A DNA stretch of 64,000 nt from assembly GCF_001971705.1 (NCBI RefSeq), contig NZ_CP019327.1, positions 1,550,001 through 1,614,000 of the forward strand, given 5' to 3'. The translations under genes and the position numbers were made by a program. Below the pieces are notes generated by a model, which was given only the letters and a program-made list of their open reading frames with translations, ran no database searches and was not told the DNA's origin. Of this stretch, positions 44,004 through 51,698 are shown in pieces (position 1 is the stretch's first letter; each line of letters opens with the position of its first letter). The DNA comes from Natronorubrum daqingense (GTDB lineage: Archaea; Halobacteriota; Halobacteria; Halobacteriales; Natrialbaceae).

Positions 44004-46709
44004 ATGGGACTACACAACAGAGAGCTCCGTCAGGACGTGCGAGAACTCGGCGCGTTGCTGGGGGACGTCCTCGAGGAGCAGACCTCGAGACGCTCGTTCG
44101 AGACGGTCGAGTCGTGTCGACGGGCCGCGATCGAGTACCGGAGCGGTGATCTCGAGTCCCGAGAGCCGCTCATTTCCGAGCTTCACGGACTCTCGCCACA
44201 GCAACAGCGAATCGTCGCGCGTGGCTTTACGACCTATTTCGAACTGATCAATCTCGCCGAGGAGCGCGAACGAGTACGGACGATTCGGAGTGCGTCCGAT
44301 GAGGGGGTCCTCGAGCACAGTCTCGAAACCGCGGCCGAAGAGTTGGCCGAAGCCGACACCGAGACCGCAACACGGGTGCTGGACGACGTGCTGATCGAAC
44401 CGACGTTTACGGCTCACCCGACGGAAGCGCGCCGAAAGACGGTCAAGTCGAAGCTCCGGGAGATTTCGACGCACCTCGAGACCGTAGACGAGCGCTCGCT
44501 CACGGCGAAAGAAGACGCCCAGCACTGGCGCGATATCGACGCCGAAGTGACGAGTCTCTGGCAGACGCCACAGGTTCGCAATCGCCAGCCCGAACCCACG
44601 GACGAAGCCCGAAACGTCCAGTGGTACCTCGAGAACACGCTCTTCGACGTCGTCGGGGAAGTGTACGACGAACTCGCCGACGCCCTCGACGACGAACTCG
44701 AGGGGACGATCGACGTGCCGAAGCTGTTCGAGTTCCGCTCGTGGGCGGGAAGCGACCGTGACGGAAACCCCTACGTCACCCCCGACGTGACCGCGGATAC
44801 CCTCGAGCGTCAGCGTTCGGTCATTCTGGAGAAGTACCGCGAGCAACTCAAACGTCTCTCCGGCGTCCTCAGTCAAGACGGCAGTCGGATCGACGTCGGC
44901 GAGGCGTTCGAAGCCTCGCTCGAAGCGGATCGTGAGCGACTGCCCGGCAGCGCACAAACTGCGGAGACGCGTTATCCCGGCGAACCCTACCGACAGAAGC
45001 TCAAACTGATGCGTGAGCGTCTCGAGCGCGTCGGTGACGTTCGCCCGGATGGCTACGCAGACGCCGGAGAACTCCAGACGGACCTCGAAATCATCGCTCA
45101 GAGCCTTCGGGACAACAACGGTGAAACCGTCGCCGAAGCACACGTCGATCCCATCCGCAGGCAGGTCGCCACGTTCGGCTTCTCGCTCGCAAGTCTCGAC
45201 CTACGGGAACACCAGCAAAAGCACACCGACGCAATTGCGGCAGCACTCGAGAGCGAGGGAATCGATTATCACCGGCTGTCCGAAGACGAGCGCGTCGAGT
45301 TACTGACCGACGCGGTTCTCCAGGACGATCCCATCGTCGACCTCTCGGACACCGAGGGGCTCTCGGACGAGTCCACTCGCGTGCTCCGCCTGTTCGACGA
45401 ACTCGGCGACTGGCAGACGGAGTACGGCGTCCACGCCATCGACACCTACTGTATCTCGATGACCGACGAGCCGAGTCACGTCCTCGAGGTACTCTTCCTC
45501 GCCGATCAGGCGGGCGTCGTCTCCCTGCCCGAACACTGTGGCATCGACATCGTGCCGCTACTCGAGACCGAGTACGCCCTCTCGGGAGCCCGCCGGATCA
45601 TGGGGTCGCTCTTCGAGAACGAGGCCTACGCGCAGGCCCTCGAGGCTCGCGGGCAAACGCAGGAGATCATGCTCGGGTACTCCGACTCGAACAAGGAAAA
45701 CGGATTTTTAGCGGCGAACTGGTCGCTGTACAAGAACCAGCGCCGACTCGGCGAGATCTGCGACGACTACGACGTGACGATGCGACTGTTCCACGGCCGC
45801 GGTGGCTCCATCTCTCGCGGCGGCGGGCCGATGAACGAAGCCTTGCTCGCGCTGCCGAACTCGACCGTCACGGGTCAGGTCAAGTTCACCGAACAGGGCG
45901 AGGCCATCGCAGAGAAGTACGGCAATCCGCGCATCGCCGAGCGAAACATCGAACAGATGCTGAACGCCCAGCTTCGAGCGCGGTTGTACGCGATGGACCA
46001 ACCCGAATCCGACATCCCCGAGGAGTGGCTCGAGGCGATGGAGACGATGGCCGACGCCGCCCGTCGAGAGTACCGCAACCTCCTCGAGAGCGAGGGGTTC
46101 GTCCGCTACTTCGAGCAGGCGACGCCGATCACGGTCATCGAAAACCTCGATCTCGGTTCGCGTCCCGCCTCTCGCTCGGGCGAGCGAACCGTCGAGGACC
46201 TCAGAGCGATTCCGTGGGTGTTCTCCTGGACGCAATCGCGGTGTATCATCCCCGGCTGGTACGCCCTCGCGACTGGCATCGACGCGTATCTAAACGGCGA
46301 GGGAACGAACGACAACGGTTCGTTGGAGACGCTCCAAGAGATGTACGAGGAGTGGCCGTTCTTCCGGACGACGCTCGACAACGCCGCGCTCTCGCTCTCG
46401 CGAACCGAACTCGAGATCGCGCACCTGTACGCCGACCTCGCGGACGACGACCTCGAGGGGCGGTTCTTCCCCCGGATCAGCGATGAGTACGAGCGAGCGA
46501 CGGCGCTAATCACCGACATCGGCCAGCGCGAAAGCCTCCACACCCGCGATTGGCTCGGCGAGAGTCTGGCGCGACGAAATCCCTACGTCGATCCGCTGAA
46601 CCTGTTACAGGTTCACTTGCTCGACAGAAACCATCGAACTGACATCGAAGAGCGAACGCTCCGATTGACGGTGAAGGGAATCGCGGCAGGAATGAAGAAC
46701 ACCGGTTGA
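44004..46709 (+). CDS. ppc: Phosphoenolpyruvate carboxylase
   Basis: 901 residues, full-length bacterial-type PEPC. The active-site His is in FTAHPTEARRKT. SWAGSDRDGNP, MLGYSDSNKENGF, the glycine loop FHGRGGSISRGGGP and the C-terminal KGIAAGMKNTG are all intact. It carboxylates PEP with bicarbonate to oxaloacetate, replenishing the citric acid cycle, complementing the malic enzyme at 60549 which runs the opposite C4-to-C3 direction. The ATG at 44004 (MGLHNRELRQ) is the family-typical start; an ATG at 43941 would add residues that overlap the hairpin/T-tract. Confidence 0.94.
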   Translation: MGLHNRELRQDVRELGALLGDVLEEQTSRRSFETVESCRRAAIEYRSGDLESREPLISELHGLSPQQQRIVARGFTTYFELINLAEERERVRTIRSASDEGVLEHSLETAAEELAEADTETATRVLDDVLIEPTFTAHPTEARRKTVKSKLREISTHLETVDERSLTAKEDAQHWRDIDAEVTSLWQTPQVRNRQPEPTDEARNVQWYLENTLFDVVGEVYDELADALDDELEGTIDVPKLFEFRSWAGSDRDGNPYVTPDVTADTLERQRSVILEKYREQLKRLSGVLSQDGSRIDVGEAFEASLEADRERLPGSAQTAETRYPGEPYRQKLKLMRERLERVGDVRPDGYADAGELQTDLEIIAQSLRDNNGETVAEAHVDPIRRQVATFGFSLASLDLREHQQKHTDAIAAALESEGIDYHRLSEDERVELLTDAVLQDDPIVDLSDTEGLSDESTRVLRLFDELGDWQTEYGVHAIDTYCISMTDEPSHVLEVLFLADQAGVVSLPEHCGIDIVPLLETEYALSGARRIMGSLFENEAYAQALEARGQTQEIMLGYSDSNKENGFLAANWSLYKNQRRLGEICDDYDVTMRLFHGRGGSISRGGGPMNEALLALPNSTVTGQVKFTEQGEAIAEKYGNPRIAERNIEQMLNAQLRARLYAMDQPESDIPEEWLEAMETMADAARREYRNLLESEGFVRYFEQATPITVIENLDLGSRPASRSGERTVEDLRAIPWVFSWTQSRCIIPGWYALATGIDAYLNGEGTNDNGSLETLQEMYEEWPFFRTTLDNAALSLSRTELEIAHLYADLADDDLEGRFFPRISDEYERATALITDIGQRESLHTRDWLGESLARRNPYVDPLNLLQVHLLDRNHRTDIEERTLRLTVKGIAAGMKNTG

Positions 46710-46735
46710 ACCGTCGTCAGTTCGGAGTGCTATCG

Positions 46736-47272
46736 CTATTTCTCGTCGACGTCTTCGTCGTACCGTTCAGCAGCTGATTCGAATCCCAGCTCGTCGTACT
46801 CGCGGCCGCGGCGCTCCTCGAGTGCGGCAATCGCGTCGGTGTCGGGGGAGGCGTCGTCGGTAATCCGCGCCCACGAGTTGTGGACTTTGGCGTGACACCA
46901 CCGACAGAGGTAGATCGTAATCTCGTGAGAGAGCGTCTCGCCGTCGCGGTGATACGATAAGTGGTGTTCCTCGAGCAACGGTCGCTCGTCGTCGTGGGCC
47001 ATGCGTTTTTCCTCGAGGCCACAGCGGACGCACTCCCGGTCGTGATTTCGCGACCGAAAGTGGGGACAATCGCCCCACGTCTCGTCGGTTTCGGGGTCGA
47101 CGACGGGGCAGGCGTAGTCCTCGCTCGCGCGCTCGCGGGCGAACTCGGGGTCGTGCTCGTAGTGGTCGAAGGCGTAGCGACACGTCCCCTCGCCGGTGAG
47201 GTAGTCGCAAACGCCGGCGAACTCGTAGGGGTCGTCGACGCCGACCGACGTTCCCCGTGGCGTTTTCTCCAT
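46736..47272 (-). CDS. HNH-like Cys/His-rich protein (haloarchaeal)
   Basis: 178 residues with many potential zinc ligands: CDYLTGEGTC, CPVV, CPHF, CVRCG, then LLEEHHLSYH and IYLCRWCHAKVHN. The last part resembles an HNH endonuclease core (EEHHLSYH ... CRWCHAKVH). Similar proteins of unknown function occur widely in haloarchaea (DUF7097-like, from memory). Could be a nuclease; not demonstrated. Convergent with ppc. Confidence 0.7.
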   Translation of the reverse strand: MEKTPRGTSVGVDDPYEFAGVCDYLTGEGTCRYAFDHYEHDPEFARERASEDYACPVVDPETDETWGDCPHFRSRNHDRECVRCGLEEKRMAHDDERPLLEEHHLSYHRDGETLSHEITIYLCRWCHAKVHNSWARITDDASPDTDAIAALEERRGREYDELGFESAAERYDEDVDEK

Positions 47273-47390
47273 TCGCGCTCGTCGTTCGTTCGGGTGGCGA
47301 GCAGTTGAATCTCACGGCTCCACCGTTGGCGCGAGGGAGTGCCATCCTCGAGCGAGAAGACTTTTGCAATCGGCTTGCCGACTCGAGGAC

Positions 47391-47834
47391 GTGCGGTTGG
47401 TTCACTACCCGGCGAACGCAGACGGTGCGGACACAAACGACGGTGTCGACGGAAACGACGGAGACGATATCGACCCGGCCACGTCGGAGAGCGCCCGCCA
47501 CGTCGTCGCGTCGACCGTCGACGTCGCCGATACCGTTCTGAGCCAGACCCGCGGCCTGATGTTTCGTCGATCGATTCCCGACGACTACGCGCTCGCGTTT
47601 CGATTCGACACGATCAGAACGCGGGATATCCACATGCTGTTCGTCTTCTTCCCCATCGACGCCGTCTGGGTCGCCGACGGTGTCGTCCAGCGCATCGAAC
47701 GGATGCACCCGTGGCGGAGTTTCGCTCGAGCGCGCTGTGACTTACTCCTCGAGCTACCGGCCGGTTCCGCCGACGATATCGACGTTGGAGATCGGCTGGT
47801 ACTCGAGACGACTGCATCCGACAGTGATCACTGA
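47391..47834 (+). CDS. DUF192-family protein
   Basis: 147 residues from a GTG start (VRLVHYPAN). The DUF192 signature appears as RGLMFRRSIPDDYALAFRF, HMLFVFFPIDAVWVADG and RMHPW. An acidic low-complexity stretch separates the first strand from the core. Unknown function; often extracytoplasmic in bacteria, but no export signal is seen here. A 23-bp tandem repeat begins exactly at the last base of its stop codon. Confidence 0.82.
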   Translation: MRLVHYPANADGADTNDGVDGNDGDDIDPATSESARHVVASTVDVADTVLSQTRGLMFRRSIPDDYALAFRFDTIRTRDIHMLFVFFPIDAVWVADGVVQRIERMHPWRSFARARCDLLLELPAGSADDIDVGDRLVLETTASDSDH

Positions 47835-47925
47835 CTCGACCCGACCGTGCTGACCGACTCGACCCGACCGTGCTGACCGACTCGACCCGACCGTGCTGAC
47901 CGACTCGACCCGACCGTGTTGACCG
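47834..47925. repeat. Four tandem copies of a 23-bp repeat
   Basis: ACTCGACCCGACCGTGCTGACCG is not written in full elsewhere; units begin at 47834, 47857, 47880 and 47903, with one C-to-T change in the fourth and a 6-bp partial fifth copy. No spacers, so it is not a CRISPR array. It fills the space between DUF192 and the convergent PRTase gene. Confidence 0.95.
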
Positions 47926-47946
47926 ACTCGATTCGCAACCGCCCCG

Positions 47947-48507
47947 TCATTCGACGATTTCGACCGCCCCGTCCCGCACGCGGATGTCGAGCAGGCTGGT
48001 AACCTCGCGAGTGAGATCCTCGTGTGGAATGTCGACGCGTCGAAGGACGACGACTACGTCTGCGATTTCGGCTTCGGCGGCCTCGAGCGCCTCGCAGACG
48101 GCCTCGATCGTCCCGCCGGAGGAGAGCACGTCGTCGACCAACACGACGCGGTCGCCCGAGTCGACGCCGTTGAGAAAGAGGTCGCTCTCGCCGTAACTGG
48201 TCTCCTGGTGGACGGCGACCTCGTCCGGAAAGCCGTACGAGCGTTTGCGGACGACGGCGAGGGGGAGGCCACTCGCGAGCGAGAGCGCCGTTCCGTGATG
48301 GATTCCCATCGCTTCGGGCGCGACGAGCGTGTCGACATCGGCGAGATCAACCCGCTGGCGAATTCCGTCGGCGATCGCTTCCAATACCGCCGGCTCGATC
48401 GGTGGGACGCCGTCGCTGACGCCGTGAACGAAGTACTCGTACCCCTCGCGGTCGACGACCGGGGCCTCACGAACCGATCGGGCCAGCGGCTCCAGCGTTG
48501 GATCCAT
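47947..48507 (-). CDS. hpt: Hypoxanthine/guanine (or adenine-like) phosphoribosyltransferase
   Basis: 186 residues, type I PRTase. The PRPP-binding motif is VVLVDDVLSSGGT (near residues 114-126), with LVAPEAMGIHHGTALS earlier and VRKRSYGFPDE as the flexible-loop segment. It salvages purine bases with PRPP; haloarchaeal members are annotated HGPRTase-like, exact base specificity not visible. The ATG at 48507 is the family start. Divergent from the synthase gene. Confidence 0.85.
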   Translation of the reverse strand: MDPTLEPLARSVREAPVVDREGYEYFVHGVSDGVPPIEPAVLEAIADGIRQRVDLADVDTLVAPEAMGIHHGTALSLASGLPLAVVRKRSYGFPDEVAVHQETSYGESDLFLNGVDSGDRVVLVDDVLSSGGTIEAVCEALEAAEAEIADVVVVLRRVDIPHEDLTREVTSLLDIRVRDGAVEIVE

Positions 48508-48613
48508 GCTCGAGAGACGATACAGCGCGCGAGTGCAAGGCTGTTCGGGTGACTCGAGCACTGTGGACGCGTTCGTGGTGCCCGCGTGTGATCCACACTC
48601 GAGCGGGACCGGC

Positions 48614-48621
48614 GGATTTAA
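48614..48621 (+). promoter_or_regulatory. TATA box upstream of the uORF chain
   Basis: GGATTTAA lies about 33 nt before the ATG at 48651, so transcription should start close to 48645 and include both tiny ORFs and the synthase gene. Confidence 0.5.
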
Positions 48622-48650
48622 GAGCGGACACTGCGATAGCATCGCATACC

Positions 48651-48707
48651 ATGTCCGAGGATAGAGGAAGTCGGGGCAACCCGGCTGGGCGTGAAATTCT
48701 CCGATGA
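48651..48707 (+). CDS. Upstream ORF 1 (18 residues)
   Basis: MSEDRGSRGNPAGREILR then TGA at 48705-48707. It begins about 6 nt after the predicted transcript start, and its stop overlaps the ATG of uORF 2 (ATGA). Possible leader peptide; coding status unproven. Confidence 0.4.
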   Translation: MSEDRGSRGNPAGREILR

Positions 48708-48742
48708 ACAGCTTCCAACTACCGATTCACTCCTACCTGTGA
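48704..48742 (+). CDS. Upstream ORF 2 (12 residues)
   Basis: MNSFQLPIHSYL then TGA at 48740-48742, which overlaps the GTG start of the synthase at 48739 (GTGA). Two leucines and an isoleucine in twelve residues would suit a branched-chain amino acid leader, but this is only suggestive. Confidence 0.35.
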   Translation: MNSFQLPIHSYL

Positions 48743-50265
48743 CTCACTCCGCTGCAGATACGATTTCCCCAGACCGCACAGTCCGTCTGCTCGACACGAC
48801 ACTTCGCGACGGCGAGCAAGCGCCGGGCGTCTCGCTCTCGCCCGACGAAAAAGTCGACATCGCTCGCGGCCTCGAGCGCGCCGGCGTCTCCGTCATCGAA
48901 GCCGGAAGCGCCTGTACCGGTGCGGGTGAGCGACAGGCGATCTCCCGCGTGACCGACCTCGATCTCGACGCCCGCGTCACCAGCTTCTGTCGCGGCATCG
49001 AAGCCGACATCGACCTCGCACTCGAGTGTGACGTCGACGGCGTCCACCTCGTCGTCCCCGCGAGCGATCGCCACGTCGAAGGCAAGGTCGGCACCTCCCG
49101 CGAGGACAACCTCGCGACGACCGCCGAACTCGTCGGGTACGCATCCGATCACGACCTCTGGGTCGAAGTTATCGGCGAGGACGGCTCTCGAGCCGACCTC
49201 GAATACCTCGAGGAACTTATGTCGACTTCCCTCGAGGCCGGAGCCGACCGAGTCTGTTTCGCGGATACCGTCGGCCACACCGGCCCCGAACGCACCGCCG
49301 AGGCCGTCTCGCGACTCGCCGAACTCGGCCCCGTCAGTGCCCACACGCACGACGACCTCGGGTTGGGCGTCGCGAACGCGCTCTCGGCCGTCTCCGCCGG
49401 TGCCGACCTCGTCCACTGTACGGTCAACGGCCTCGGCGAACGCGCCGGAAACGTCTCGCTCGAGGAGGTCGCGATCGCCCTCTCGCACGTCTACGACGTC
49501 GAGACGCTCGAACTCGAGGAACTGTACGACGTGGCACAGAACGTCTCACGAGCGACGGGCGTCCAACTCCCGCCGAACAAAGCCGTCATCGGCGAGAACG
49601 CGTTCACCCACGAGAGCGGCATCCACACCGACGGGACGCTCAAGGACGACAAGATGTACGAGCCCTACGCCCCCGAGACGGTTGGGCGGGAACGACGCCT
49701 CGCACTCGGAAAACACACCGGGCGCGCGGGCGTCAAGGCCACGCTCGAGGAACACGGCGTCGAGGCCGACGACGATTCGATCGCCGAAATCGCGACGCGG
49801 GTTACGGAACTGGGCGACCGCGGCCGTCGGGTCACGGACGCCGACTTGCTCGCCATCGCCGAAGACGTGACCGGGGACGACCGCGAACGCGTCGTCGAAC
49901 TGCTGGATCTCTCCGCGACCAGTGGCGGCGCGGTTCCGACCGCGAGCATCCGACTCGCCGTCGACGGCGAGGAACGCGTCGCCAGCGGTACCGGTTCCGG
50001 ACCCGTCGACGCCGCCGTCTCCGCCGTCCGCGAGGCGCTCGGTTCGATGGCCGACGCGGAACTCGAGTCCTACCACGTCAACGCCGTGACGGGCGGCACG
50101 GACGCCGTCGTCACCGTCGAAGTCACGATGGTCCGTAACGATCGCTCGGTCACGGTCGCCCGCAGCGAAGCCGACATCACCCGCGCCAGCGTCGAGGCGA
50201 TGGTCGACTCACTCGACCGGTTGCTCGCCGCTGACACCAAACCACTCACACCAGCCGACGACTAA
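48739..50265 (+). CDS. leuA: 2-isopropylmalate synthase / (R)-citramalate synthase family enzyme
   Basis: 508 residues from GTG (an in-frame GTG at 48691 is possible). Catalytic barrel motifs: LLDTTLRDGEQAPG, SAHTHDDLGLGVANAL and GLGERAGNVSLEE. The middle region has ENAFTHESGIHTDG. The C-terminal about 130 residues are the LeuA allosteric dimer domain (ATSGGAVPTASIRL, VNAVTGGTDA), which senses leucine or isoleucine. Acceptor is 2-oxoisovalerate (LeuA) or pyruvate (CimA); I cannot tell which. Two overlapping uORFs precede it. Confidence 0.88.
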   Translation: MTHSAADTISPDRTVRLLDTTLRDGEQAPGVSLSPDEKVDIARGLERAGVSVIEAGSACTGAGERQAISRVTDLDLDARVTSFCRGIEADIDLALECDVDGVHLVVPASDRHVEGKVGTSREDNLATTAELVGYASDHDLWVEVIGEDGSRADLEYLEELMSTSLEAGADRVCFADTVGHTGPERTAEAVSRLAELGPVSAHTHDDLGLGVANALSAVSAGADLVHCTVNGLGERAGNVSLEEVAIALSHVYDVETLELEELYDVAQNVSRATGVQLPPNKAVIGENAFTHESGIHTDGTLKDDKMYEPYAPETVGRERRLALGKHTGRAGVKATLEEHGVEADDDSIAEIATRVTELGDRGRRVTDADLLAIAEDVTGDDRERVVELLDLSATSGGAVPTASIRLAVDGEERVASGTGSGPVDAAVSAVREALGSMADAELESYHVNAVTGGTDAVVTVEVTMVRNDRSVTVARSEADITRASVEAMVDSLDRLLAADTKPLTPADD

Positions 50266-50277
50266 CCTCGAGGGTGA

Positions 50278-50325
50278 CGTGGAATTCGCCACGGTCGCAA
50301 ATGCTCAGTCGGGGTACCGACTGAG
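50278..50325. other. Two adjacent hairpins after the synthase gene
   Basis: CGTGG 50278-50282/CCACG 50289-50293, then a perfect 9-bp stem CTCAGTCGG 50304-50312/CCGACTGAG 50317-50325 with a GGTA loop. No T-tract follows. It may be a 3' UTR structure or a mobile-element end fragment. Confidence 0.5.
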
Positions 50326-50428
50326 AGCCGACGACTACGTTTCCAGTAGTTGGTAATACGGTTTCTTTATTCAGAGTAAATCGTGAAAATCGCGGTAAGT
50401 ACAGGCCGCATCTGCATCACAGACCATA

Positions 50429-50923
50429 CTATCCATCAATTAGGGTTAATTTCTCACGTGTCTCAGTTGGGATTGGATTGACGTATTTCACATCTTCGTC
50501 GTCACAAAGATCGTCGAAATCGCCGTCAGTTGTAATCAAGTAATCGGCGTCATATGCTCGTGCAAGCGCAACGATGAACGAATCGTACACGTCGTGGTTT
50601 TTCTCAGCGCTGATCTCGTACGCCTCAAGCAGCGTTGTCTCGGTGGCACTGACGATTCGTGCAGGGCTACGAACAAGTGATTGGATAGCATTTCGAGCAG
50701 CAACTGCGTCTACTCCAAAATTGCTCGTCATCAGATACTGCGCTCGCAACGGATAATAATCAAACACGAGCAAGACGTTTGGCCCATCAATTGCGTTTTG
50801 GACCCACGGATACACATCGTCATGTGCAGGATGATCATCGGTGAGCGCGATTGCTAGTACGTTCACGTCAGTGAGAACTGTCACTTCAGTAGGGAGAGAA
50901 TCAGTCATCGGATAGTCGCTCAC
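50429..50923 (-). CDS. vapC: VapC-type PIN-domain ribonuclease toxin
   Basis: 164 residues. PIN-domain acidic residues lie in LTDVNVLAIA, LLEAYEI, VYDSFIVALA and TTDGDFDDL. VapC proteins cleave tRNA or rRNA when freed from the antitoxin. The GTG start at 50923 overlaps the antitoxin stop (GTGA); an internal ATG at 50908 is an alternative. Partner is vapB directly upstream. Confidence 0.88.
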   Translation of the reverse strand: MSDYPMTDSLPTEVTVLTDVNVLAIALTDDHPAHDDVYPWVQNAIDGPNVLLVFDYYPLRAQYLMTSNFGVDAVAARNAIQSLVRSPARIVSATETTLLEAYEISAEKNHDVYDSFIVALARAYDADYLITTDGDFDDLCDDEDVKYVNPIPTETREKLTLIDG

Positions 50924-51189
50924 TGGTCCATCGGCCCGAAGAGGGTTTCTCCGGCATCAGTTGGTGTCGTGTTCTCCCAGTTCTTCTGACCGGCTGTTGC
51001 TGTCTCCAATTTCGAGCTTGGTTTGGGGTTGACTTCAAGGACCGACCCGACGAGGGTTGCAGGAATCTCATCGTTTGATTCGATTCCTAATCGGTCCCGA
51101 ACCTCTTTTGGGAGTGTTACCCGCCCTCTATCGTCCACTGTGAGTGTGAGTTCTTCTCCATTGTTCGCTTCAAATGCGGACTTTCCCAT
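50920..51189 (-). CDS. vapB: VapB-type antitoxin with AbrB/SpoVT domain
   Basis: 89 residues. The AbrB swapped-hairpin DNA-binding motif is DDRGRVTLPKEVRDRLGI (about residues 19-36), followed by a flexible acidic C-terminus that would wrap the toxin. It overlaps vapC by 4 nt and probably represses the shared promoter. Confidence 0.88.
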   Translation of the reverse strand: MGKSAFEANNGEELTLTVDDRGRVTLPKEVRDRLGIESNDEIPATLVGSVLEVNPKPSSKLETATAGQKNWENTTPTDAGETLFGPMDQ

Positions 51190-51377
51190 TTCGAATCACC
51201 TAATTCCCACTACTATGCTGACATACAAAACTCTTGCGCCACTCGAAATGCTGATCAGTTCGTACATGGAGTGACCGAATTGTCCCGATTCGATTTTAGG
51301 TTCGATTCTGAATAAAGAAACTGTGCTACTATCTACTGTTTCGGTTCCCGACTCCGAGCACACGCTCGCTCCCCTGC

Positions 51378-51575
51378 CTACTCGAAGTACTCTCGGCTGT
51401 GGATATCCCACGGGTCGAAGATGTACACGACGGCGAGAAAGAGCGCCATGACCACGACGAACAGGCGTGCACCTTCGCCGAGCGTCGATGGAAGGCCGGG
51501 CTCGAGTGTCGTTGCCATCACTGCTGCGACGCCAATCCAGAGACTGCCGACGATTAGCCGCTGTCGAACGCTCAT
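51378..51575 (-). CDS. Small membrane protein
   Basis: 65 residues with two hydrophobic helices (LIVGSLWIGVAAVMATTL and LFVVVMALFLAVVYIF) and a C-terminal FDPWDIHSREYFE. It looks coding by composition. No family recognised. It follows the Fe-S gene on the same strand after 123 nt and could be a membrane partner, though it is far smaller than an NrfD-type anchor. Three imperfect 18-bp repeats with TTTCCACGA lie at 51614-51667 between the two. Confidence 0.6.
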   Translation of the reverse strand: MSVRQRLIVGSLWIGVAAVMATTLEPGLPSTLGEGARLFVVVMALFLAVVYIFDPWDIHSREYFE

Positions 51576-51698
51576 ACGTCGTCTTTCGAGTGAGGCGTAC
51601 TAAAGCCGACGAGTCTCCACGGACTGATGAGTTTCCACGAACTGCTGAATTTCCACGATCGATGAGTCATCCCGGGCCGGCGGCGTTCTCGTTCCGCC

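Larger units (their letters stand above)
50344..51338. mobile_element. VapBC cassette bounded by 32-bp inverted repeats
   Basis: The left end 50344-50375 (starting CAGTAGTTGG, ending GTTTCTTTATTCAGA) and the right end 51307-51338 (TCTGAATAAAGAAAC to CTACTG) are inverted copies identical at 27 of 32 positions, the inner 15 bp perfectly. The unit holds only vapB and vapC and no transposase, like a cargo-bearing non-autonomous element. Outside, TTTC is present on both sides and could be a short target duplication. Confidence 0.6.

Noticed and set aside
47834-47925. CRISPR array
   Set aside because: The 23-bp units abut with no spacers and no cas genes are present.
51614-51667. Three imperfect 18-bp repeats (TTTCCACGA type) between the Fe-S and small membrane genes
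   Set aside because: Imperfect and isolated; probably slippage in intergenic DNA.
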